Source of the DNA: Bacteroidales bacterium
Lineage (GTDB): Bacteria; Bacteroidota; Bacteroidia; Bacteroidales; UBA932
Reading direction: 5' to 3'
Assembly: GCA_004555145.1 (NCBI GenBank)
Contig: SFJB01000036.1
Coordinates: 1-12,701 of the forward strand
DNA: 12,701 nucleotides
The notes beneath the pieces are model-generated. The model searched no databases, was not told the origin of the DNA, and saw only the letters and a program-made list of their open reading frames with translations. Every line of letters starts with the position of its first letter. The stretch's first letter is position 1. Position numbers and translations under genes: made by a program. Below, one piece after another: positions 6,898-12,701 of the stretch.

Positions 6898-9612
6898 ATG
6901 ATGGAGAATGAAGAATTCATACAAATCAGGGGAGCCCACGCGCACAACCTCAAGAATGTGGACGTGGATATCCCCAGAGGCAAACTGACAGTGATTACCG
7001 GTCTGAGCGGAAGCGGCAAGTCCTCACTTGCCTTCGATACCGTGTTCGCAGAAGGACAGCGCCGCTATATGAACACCCTTTCTCCTTACGCCAAGTATTT
7101 TATGGGCGTAATGGAAAAGCCTGAGGTCGAGAGTATTAACGGGTTGAGTCCGGTCATAGCCATAGAGCAGAAGACCACGGGAAACAACCCCCGCTCCACG
7201 GTAGGTACCATCACGGAAATTTCGGACTTCCTCCGTCTGCTGTTCGCCAGGGTGTCCACTGCCTATTCCCCGGTGACGGGTAGGGAGATGGTGCGTTATA
7301 CCGACGAACAGATTGTGGACCTCATCACGGAAAGATACAAAGGCAAGCGCTGTCTGCTGCTTGCGCCTCTTGTCAGAGGCAGGAAAGGCTCATACAAGGA
7401 GCTGTTCGAGCAGTTGAGAAAGAAGGGATACACGCAGGTCCGCGTGGATTCGGAAGTCCGGGAATTGGGAGAAATCGACTCCCTGGACAGGTATAAGGCA
7501 CATTTTGTTGAGCTTGTCGTGGACAGGCTCAAACCTTCCGAATCCGACACTATGCGGACGCGGAGCTCCGTTGCCGCGGCCCTGTCCCTGGGAAAGGGTT
7601 CGGTGGCGGTGTACGACGTGGGCGAGAACACCATAAGCCATTTTTCCAAGCACCTCGTGGACGAGGAAAGCGGACTCTCGCTCCGTGAGCCGGCACCCCA
7701 CTCCTTCTCGTTCAACTCCCCGGAAGGCTACTGCCCTCATTGCAAGGGCCTCGGCACTGTCCCGGACATCAATATGCAGAGCATAATCCCTGACCGGAGC
7801 AAGTCGGTTGCGGATGGAGCCATAGTGCCTTTGGGAAGGGTGAGGAATAACCGCAAGTTCGAAATCGTGCGTGCGATTTCCCGCAAGCTCGGCTTTTCCA
7901 TATACGATCCGGTAGATGAGCTGCCGGATGAGGCGGTGAGCCTTCTGGTGTTCGGCTCCGATGACCTTTTCCGCATAGGGGACGGTCTGCAGGCTGAAAT
8001 GGTGTCCTGGCCGGGAGTTGTGGAGGACATTGAGGACAGGGTGGTGTGCCCTGTCTGCGGCGGCACGAGGCTCAATCCCGAGACAGCTTGCTTCCGCATA
8101 GACGGAAAGACGATCTCGGACGTCGGAAGTATGGAAATATCCGAGCTGAGCGCCTGGATATCATCGCTTTACGGAAAGTTTGACGCACGTCGCAACGCGA
8201 TAGCTTCGGACATACTCAAGGAACTCGAAGAGCGGGTGCACTTCCTTCTGGATGTGGGCCTGGACTACCTCACCCTCGACCGGCCGGCGTCCTCCCTCTC
8301 CGGCGGCGAAGGCCAGCGCATACGTCTGGCGACGCAAATCGGCTCCAAACTCGTGAACGTGATCTACATCCTGGACGAACCGAGCATAGGTCTGCATCCA
8401 CGCGACAACCGCAAGCTCATCGCTTCCCTGCGCAAATTGCGGGACGAGGGCAACACGGTGCTGGTGGTGGAGCACGACGAGGAGACCATGCGTGCCGCGG
8501 ACTGGCTGGTGGAGGTAGGACCGGGAGCAGGGGAGAACGGCGGCCGAATATGCTACAGCGGGCCGGAATTGCATTTCGAGAACCCCAACCTCACCCCCGG
8601 CACGCGACGCAGCGGCAACGGCAAGTTCCTCACGCTCAGGGGAGCCAGCGGCAACAACCTCAAAAACGTGGATGTCAGCTTCCCTCTCGGCTGCCTTATA
8701 TGCATAAGCGGAGTCAGCGGCTCGGGCAAGTCCACCCTGATCAACAGGACTCTGATGCCGGTGCTGAAGTCACATTTTTACAACTACAAGTCCAGACCTC
8801 TGCCGTACGCGGCCGTCGAAGGACTGGAAAATATAGACAAGGTCATAGAGATAGACCAGAGCCCCATCGGGCGCACGCCTCGCTCCAACCCGGCCACTTA
8901 CACGGGCGTGTTCAACGATATCCGCGCCTTGTTCGAGGATACCACCGACGCGAAGGTGCGGGGGTTCAAGGCCGGCCGCTTTTCCTTCAATGTCTCAGGC
9001 GGCCGCTGCGAGGACTGCAAGGGCGCGGGAATCAAGGTGATCGAAATGAACTTCCTGCCTTCGGTGAACGTGGTGTGCGAGAGCTGCGGAGGCCACAGGT
9101 ACAAGGAGGATACCCTTGCCGTGAGGTACAAGGGGAAGAACATTTGCGAGGTGCTGGACATGTCCATAGAAGAAGCATACGACTTCTTCAGGACCAACCC
9201 GGCAATCGCGCCGAAGCTCAAGGCGCTGCTGGATGTTGGCCTGGGCTACGTCAGGCTCGGGCAGTCGGCGGTAACCTTGTCCGGTGGCGAGTGCCAGAGA
9301 ATGAAACTGGCATCCGAACTTGCACGCAAATCCACTGGCAACACCCTCTACCTTCTGGACGAACCGACCACCGGTCTCCACGCGAAGGATGTGAAGGTGC
9401 TGATGGATGTGCTTGAAAAGCTTGTGGATCAAGGAAATACGGTAATCGTGATAGAACACAATCCGGATGTCCTGAAGATGGCTGATTATCTGGTGGATAT
9501 GGGTCCGGGCGGCGGATTCGCCGGTGGCAGGGTTATTGCAACGGGTACGCCGGAAGATGTGTCCCGGAACCCAGATTCGGTGACAGGAATTTATTTGAAA
9601 GAACTACTTTGA
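6898..9612 (+). CDS. uvrA: Excinuclease ABC subunit A (UvrA)
   Basis: This is the damage-recognition ATPase of nucleotide excision repair, which loads UvrB on DNA. From the ATG at 6898 it has 904 residues. A GTG at 6883 lies inside the promoter-like sequence and is unlikely to start it. It has two ABC ATPase modules: Walker A GLSGSGKSS at 35-43 and GVSGSGKST at 605-613, signature LSGGE at 467-471 and 794-798, and Walker B segments YILDEPSIGLH and YLLDEPTTGLH. The second zinc module is intact (C704, C707, C727, C730). In the first zinc module only the second pair remains (C279, C282); the position of the first CxxC reads DEES (255-258). A CPVC pair at 384-387 is also present. Bacteroidota often carry two UvrA paralogues, and this could be the less canonical one. 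It heads a plus-strand operon. Confidence 0.96.
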   Translation: MMENEEFIQIRGAHAHNLKNVDVDIPRGKLTVITGLSGSGKSSLAFDTVFAEGQRRYMNTLSPYAKYFMGVMEKPEVESINGLSPVIAIEQKTTGNNPRSTVGTITEISDFLRLLFARVSTAYSPVTGREMVRYTDEQIVDLITERYKGKRCLLLAPLVRGRKGSYKELFEQLRKKGYTQVRVDSEVRELGEIDSLDRYKAHFVELVVDRLKPSESDTMRTRSSVAAALSLGKGSVAVYDVGENTISHFSKHLVDEESGLSLREPAPHSFSFNSPEGYCPHCKGLGTVPDINMQSIIPDRSKSVADGAIVPLGRVRNNRKFEIVRAISRKLGFSIYDPVDELPDEAVSLLVFGSDDLFRIGDGLQAEMVSWPGVVEDIEDRVVCPVCGGTRLNPETACFRIDGKTISDVGSMEISELSAWISSLYGKFDARRNAIASDILKELEERVHFLLDVGLDYLTLDRPASSLSGGEGQRIRLATQIGSKLVNVIYILDEPSIGLHPRDNRKLIASLRKLRDEGNTVLVVEHDEETMRAADWLVEVGPGAGENGGRICYSGPELHFENPNLTPGTRRSGNGKFLTLRGASGNNLKNVDVSFPLGCLICISGVSGSGKSTLINRTLMPVLKSHFYNYKSRPLPYAAVEGLENIDKVIEIDQSPIGRTPRSNPATYTGVFNDIRALFEDTTDAKVRGFKAGRFSFNVSGGRCEDCKGAGIKVIEMNFLPSVNVVCESCGGHRYKEDTLAVRYKGKNICEVLDMSIEEAYDFFRTNPAIAPKLKALLDVGLGYVRLGQSAVTLSGGECQRMKLASELARKSTGNTLYLLDEPTTGLHAKDVKVLMDVLEKLVDQGNTVIVIEHNPDVLKMADYLVDMGPGGGFAGGRVIATGTPEDVSRNPDSVTGIYLKELL

Positions 9613-9613
9613 T

Positions 9614-10606
9614 ATGAAGAAAATTATAGCGGCAAAACGCGAATATTCCGAGTGGTGCAGGGCAGTAGGCATCACCAATCTCAGCGACCTGGCGAAAATC
9701 ATTGAAGCCGGAGAAGCAATAAGCCTGATCAATCTCTGCGAGGCGAGACAGGAAAGAAAGTATGCCGAGGCGGCGGACCAGATTTTCTGGAACCGCAGGA
9801 AATGCCGCATCGTGATGATGTCCGGCCCTTCTTCCAGCGGCAAGACCAGCTCGTCCCTGCGCATAGCCCAGCAGGCCCGTGTCCTTGGTCTGAATCCCAA
9901 GGTCATAGAACTTGACAATTATTTCGTGGACAGGGACAGGACTCCGCGCGACGCCCAGGGCAATTATGACTTCGAGGCACTTGAGGCTATGGATGTGGCT
10001 TTCCTGAACGAGCAGCTCAGCGCCCTGTTGAAAGGGGAGGAGGTGGAGATTCCCAAGTTCGACTTCAAGGAAGGCTGCCGCAAGTTCGTGGGCAACAGGA
10101 TGAAGCTGGAGGCCAATGACATACTCTTTATGGAGGGGATTCACGCCCTGAACCCGGCCCTCACCCCGGCCATCCCGCAGAACAGCATATTCCGCATCTA
10201 TATCTCGGCCCTTTCAGCCTTGCCGGGAGGGGAGAAGTCCCACAATTCCACCACCGACAAGCGTCTGCTGCGCCGTATCGTGAGGGACAACCGCACCCGT
10301 GGCATCTCTCCGGAGGAAAACATACTCCGCTGGCCTTCGGTGCGTCGCGGGGAGAACAAATACATCTTCCCGTTCGAGGAGAATGCCGACGTGGTGTTCA
10401 ATTCCTCCACGCTTTACGATCTTCCGCTCCTGAAATATTATGCCGAGCCTTTGCTCTGCGGCATAAGCGAGTCTTCTCCTGCTTACGCCAAGGCACAGAA
10501 GTTGCTCCAGTTCCTTGAGAATGTCGTGTGCCTTAAGCCTGCCGAGATTGCCGCCATTCCTCCAACATCCATAATGAGGGAGTTCATAGGCGGACAGACT
10601 TTGTGA
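9614..10606 (+). CDS. Nucleoside (uridine-like) kinase, short form
   Basis: This 330-residue P-loop kinase probably phosphorylates a nucleoside such as uridine for pyrimidine salvage. Walker A is GPSSSGKT at 71-78, the LDNYF motif with D101 lies at 100-104, the substrate region PKFDF at 147-151, EGIHALNP at 174-181, TTDKRLLRRIVRD at 213-225 and RWPSVRRGENKYIFPF at 239-254. The C-terminal IPPTSIMREFIGG at 315-327 is also typical. Homologues I recall from Bacteroidales are about 550 residues, with an N-terminal TGS and threonyl-tRNA-synthetase-like region. Here the protein begins just after that region and uvrA ends 1 nt upstream, so the N-terminal half is absent rather than missed. The kinase motifs are complete, so it should be active. 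The 1-nt gap suggests translational coupling to uvrA. Confidence 0.88.
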   Translation: MKKIIAAKREYSEWCRAVGITNLSDLAKIIEAGEAISLINLCEARQERKYAEAADQIFWNRRKCRIVMMSGPSSSGKTSSSLRIAQQARVLGLNPKVIELDNYFVDRDRTPRDAQGNYDFEALEAMDVAFLNEQLSALLKGEEVEIPKFDFKEGCRKFVGNRMKLEANDILFMEGIHALNPALTPAIPQNSIFRIYISALSALPGGEKSHNSTTDKRLLRRIVRDNRTRGISPEENILRWPSVRRGENKYIFPFEENADVVFNSSTLYDLPLLKYYAEPLLCGISESSPAYAKAQKLLQFLENVVCLKPAEIAAIPPTSIMREFIGGQTL

Positions 10607-10634
10607 CATACTGTTTAACAATACCAATTTTATC

Positions 10635-11339
10635 ATGGATAAGGGAAAATTTTTCAGCGGACTGGCCATTATGGTGGGTCTGATTGTGTTGGGAGCGATG
10701 ATGCCCCTGGCAGTCAAGCAGTTCCGTTCCTTTGACAGAACTGTGAACGTAAAAGGCCTTTGCGAAAGGGAAGTGAAGGCCGACAAGGCCATCTGGCCGA
10801 TAGTATATAAGGTGATGTCAAACGACATCCAGACGGTTAACGAGAGCGTAGCCCTGAACAACTCCCTGATAGTAGAGTTCCTGAAGAAAGGCGGCCTGGA
10901 TGCTTCCGAAATCACCGTGTCGGTGCCTAAGATATCCGACAAGTACGCCACTGAATATGGCAGCAACGACAGGGCGTACCGCTATATTGCCACCAATGTG
11001 ATCACGGTATGCACGGAAAACGTGGATGCGGTGCTCGAGTTGCGTGCACGTCAGTCGGAACTCATACGCAACGGTATCATCATAGAGGTCGAGAGTTGGG
11101 AGAATCCTCTCGAATTCCGTTTCGAGGGTCTCAACTCCCTCAAGCCGGAGATGGTGGAGGAAGCTACCAAAAACGCCCGCGAAGTGGCTCAGAAATTTGC
11201 TTTCGACTCCGGCAGCCGTCTGGGGAAAATCAAGAACGCAAGTCAGGGCACTTTCTCCATCGAGAACCGCGACAGCAACACTCCTCACATCAAGAAGGTG
11301 CGCGTGGTGACTTCCGTTACATATTATCTGAAGAATTAG
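10635..11339 (+). CDS. SIMPL-domain (DUF541) protein, membrane anchored
   Basis: This 234-residue protein has a short basic N-terminus and one hydrophobic segment at about 6-27, which acts as a membrane anchor or uncleaved signal. The rest is therefore likely extracytoplasmic. The body shows the SIMPL/DUF541 pattern: VNVKGLCEREVKADKAIWPI at 37-56, followed by alternating strands, the segment LKPEMVEEATKNAREVAQKFA typical of the second half, and a C-terminal strand RVVTSVTYYL. Family members include BP26 of Brucella and E. coli YggE, linked to oxidative stress and oligomer formation, but their biochemical role is unclear. It follows the kinase gene by 28 nt and precedes rdgB by 6 nt. The position in a DNA-repair and nucleotide operon may be only incidental. 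Confidence 0.88.
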   Translation: MDKGKFFSGLAIMVGLIVLGAMMPLAVKQFRSFDRTVNVKGLCEREVKADKAIWPIVYKVMSNDIQTVNESVALNNSLIVEFLKKGGLDASEITVSVPKISDKYATEYGSNDRAYRYIATNVITVCTENVDAVLELRARQSELIRNGIIIEVESWENPLEFRFEGLNSLKPEMVEEATKNAREVAQKFAFDSGSRLGKIKNASQGTFSIENRDSNTPHIKKVRVVTSVTYYLKN

Positions 11340-11345
11340 CCGGGA

Positions 11346-11963
11346 ATGAAACTGCTCTTTGCAACGGCCAACAAGGGGAAACTGCGTGAGGCTGGGGAGA
11401 TACTCGGGCCTGAATGCACCGTCGTTTCACCGGCCTCGCTCGGTATGGATGCCGATGTAGAGGAAAACGGCTCCACCCTGGAGGAAAACTCAAGGATAAA
11501 GGCGGAAGCCATAAATGCAGCATCCGGAATGGATTGCTTCGCTGATGACACCGGCCTCGAGGTAGAAGCTCTGGGCGGCGCTCCCGGCGTGCTCTCTGCC
11601 CGCTACGCCGCCTCTTTCCCGGGTGGATGCGCCTCCCACGACAGCGAGGCCAATATGGCCAGGCTCCTGGAAGAACTGGATAAGCTCGGACCCGGCGCTT
11701 CGCGTCGCGCGCGTTTCCGCACGGTGGTGACTCTGGTGCTTGGAACTGAGAGCTATGTTTTTGAAGGGCAGGTGGATGGATATATAGCCAGGGAGCGTAG
11801 CGGAAGCGGAGGTTTCGGTTACGATCCCATCTTCGTCCCGGACGGTTTCGGGGGACGGACTATGGCGGATATCTCTGAGGAAGAGAAAAATTCAATTTCT
11901 CACAGGGGACGTGCCCTGCGCGCCATGGCGGCTTTCATCCGCTCCCGGAATAATGACGACTAA
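11346..11963 (+). CDS. rdgB: Non-canonical purine NTP pyrophosphatase (XTP/dITP diphosphatase, RdgB/HAM1 family)
   Basis: This 205-residue cytoplasmic enzyme hydrolyses dITP, ITP and XTP to monophosphates, keeping deaminated purines out of DNA and RNA. The motif ATANKGK at 6-12 binds the triphosphate. FADDTGLEVEALGGAPG at 65-81 contains the probable catalytic D68, GVLSARY follows at 81-87, GSGGFGYDPIF at 153-163 forms the base pocket, and the C-terminal SHRGRAL lies at 185-191. Length is normal and no motif is missing. GGGA lies just before the ATG and may act as a weak ribosome site. It is the last gene of the uvrA cluster. Its stop codon overlaps the stop of the convergent MBL-fold gene by 4 nt, leaving no room for an intergenic terminator. 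Confidence 0.96.
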   Translation: MKLLFATANKGKLREAGEILGPECTVVSPASLGMDADVEENGSTLEENSRIKAEAINAASGMDCFADDTGLEVEALGGAPGVLSARYAASFPGGCASHDSEANMARLLEELDKLGPGASRRARFRTVVTLVLGTESYVFEGQVDGYIARERSGSGGFGYDPIFVPDGFGGRTMADISEEEKNSISHRGRALRAMAAFIRSRNNDD

Positions 11964-12655
11964 TTAATCACTACCGGCTTCAGATCCGGGTCAAACTCTT
12001 CCTCGGGCTCGTTGAAAGGCTCGAGGAAGGGGTTTGTGTTTCTTTCCTGGCCTATGGTGCTTTCGGGGCCGTGTCCGGGACAGAGTACAATCTCCGGATC
12101 CAGGAAGATGAGTTTCTCCATAATGGACCTGATAAGGTCATCGTACTCCCCGCCGAAGAGGTCGCTGCGTCCTATAGTCCCGGCGAACAAGGTGTCGCCG
12201 CTGAAGAGTATCTTCCCCTCTTCCAGGAGGTAGCAGCATCCTCCCGGACTGTGGCCAGGGGTGGTGATGACTTTGAATTTCAGGCCTGCGGCGCGTATGG
12301 TTTCCCCATCCTCCACTGCCGTTGTGCTGAAGTCCGTTTCCGGACACGGCAGACCATATTGGCGCGTCATCGCCGGCGCGTGTTCGAGGGTGGGACGGTC
12401 GGCTGCGTTCATATACACCGGTACTCCGTACTTCTTTTGGAGCAATGATGCCCCGCAGACGTGATCGGGGTGCGCGTGGGTGAGAAGCACTGCAGCCGGG
12501 GTGAGGCCCAGCGCTTCGATGTGGCTGAAAAAGTCCCCGCTCTCGGCGCTGTCGCTGAAGCCCGGGTCCACAACCGCGCATTGCCCTCCTTCCGCATATA
12601 CCACATAGGTGTTTTCCTGGAAAGGATTGTATGTGAAACTTGCCTTCTTTACCAT
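11960..12655 (-). CDS. MBL-fold metallo-hydrolase (glyoxalase II-like)
   Basis: This 231-residue protein (from the ATG at 12655) belongs to the metallo-beta-lactamase fold hydrolases closest in pattern to small glyoxalase II-like thioesterases (YcbL type). The metal ligands are all visible: HAHPDH at 60-65 (H60, H62, D64, H65), H135 in TPGHSPG, D154 in FSGDTLF, and H195 in CPGHGP. The N-terminal NPFQENTYVV at 10-19 and the segment GTIGRSDLFGG at 159-169 are also family typical. It could hydrolyse S-lactoylglutathione or a related thioester, but substrate cannot be settled. A TTG at 12679 would add eight residues, but it falls inside the -7 promoter box, so the ATG is preferred. A short acidic C-terminal tail follows the fold. 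Confidence 0.93.
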   Translation of the reverse strand: MVKKASFTYNPFQENTYVVYAEGGQCAVVDPGFSDSAESGDFFSHIEALGLTPAAVLLTHAHPDHVCGASLLQKKYGVPVYMNAADRPTLEHAPAMTRQYGLPCPETDFSTTAVEDGETIRAAGLKFKVITTPGHSPGGCCYLLEEGKILFSGDTLFAGTIGRSDLFGGEYDDLIRSIMEKLIFLDPEIVLCPGHGPESTIGQERNTNPFLEPFNEPEEEFDPDLKPVVIN

Positions 12656-12676
12656 AAGTGCTGATGATTTTTTCGC

Positions 12677-12684
12677 CAAATTTA
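12677..12684 (-). promoter_or_regulatory. Putative -7 promoter element for the MBL-fold hydrolase gene
   Basis: The minus strand reads TAAATTTG, an exact TAnnTTTG match, placed 21 nt before the ATG at 12655. This predicts a leader of about 15 nt. The expected -33 element would fall at or just beyond the window edge, so it cannot be judged. Confidence 0.6.
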
Positions 12685-12701
12685 CAAAACTATTATTAAT
12701 T

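Noticed and set aside
6883..6900. GTG at 6883 as uvrA start.
   Set aside because: It adds MHLCR, which is not part of the usual UvrA N-terminus, and lies within promoter-like sequence. ATG at 6898 or 6901 fits better.
8550..9416. A 288-codon open frame on the plus strand inside uvrA, in another frame.
   Set aside because: It lies wholly within the strongly supported uvrA frame, is rich in arginine, glutamine and proline, and shows no domain. It reflects GC-biased codon use.
9533..10144. A 203-codon minus-strand open frame opposite the nucleoside kinase.
   Set aside because: It is antisense to a kinase with all motifs and has no recognisable family pattern.
12656..12679. TTG at 12679 as start of the MBL-fold gene.
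   Set aside because: The codon overlaps an exact -7 promoter box, and the ATG at 12655 gives the normal family N-terminus.
1..12701. Search for tRNA genes, CRISPR repeats, insertion sequences, phage genes and toxin-antitoxin pairs.
   Set aside because: Nothing supports any of these. Almost all sequence is accounted for by the listed genes.

Overview
The window looks like core chromosome from a member of the Bacteroidota, most likely order Bacteroidales. Three things point there. The UvrA, RecO, U32 and nucleoside-kinase sequences resemble what I recall of Bacteroidales homologues. Promoter-like -7 elements match the Bacteroidota consensus TAnnTTTG, with three exact matches directly upstream of genes. 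Shine-Dalgarno sequences are generally absent. I cannot assign a genus. No tRNA, rRNA, CRISPR, insertion sequence or prophage gene is visible, and no gene-free stretch exceeds 100 bases.

Layout. (1) Bases 1-455 (+) hold the 3' end of a DUF4143-type ATPase gene, cut by the window edge. (2) Bases 472-6820 (-) hold six tightly packed co-directional genes. In transcription order they encode an EamA/DMT permease, an S41 C-terminal processing protease, RecO, a U32-family protein, a polyprenyl diphosphate synthase and the ribosome-assembly GTPase RsgA. Gaps are 17 nt or less and several ends overlap, so this is probably one operon, with a possible internal promoter before the U32 gene. (3) Bases 6821-6897 are a divergent promoter region. 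(4) Bases 6898-11963 (+) hold four genes: uvrA, a short nucleoside kinase, a SIMPL-domain protein and the NTP pyrophosphatase rdgB. uvrA and the kinase are 1 nt apart. (5) Bases 11960-12655 (-) hold an MBL-fold hydrolase that converges on rdgB with a 4-nt stop-codon overlap. An exact -7 box lies just upstream of its start.

Functionally the window mixes housekeeping roles: DNA repair (UvrA, RecO), nucleotide salvage and pool cleaning (nucleoside kinase, RdgB), RNA modification and ribosome maturation (U32, RsgA), isoprenoid synthesis, and envelope proteolysis and transport. I do not see a new multi-gene system. The points most worth checking are a UvrA whose first zinc-binding CxxC is replaced by DEES, a nucleoside kinase lacking the family's usual N-terminal half, and -7 boxes close enough to start codons to suggest very short or leaderless mRNAs.
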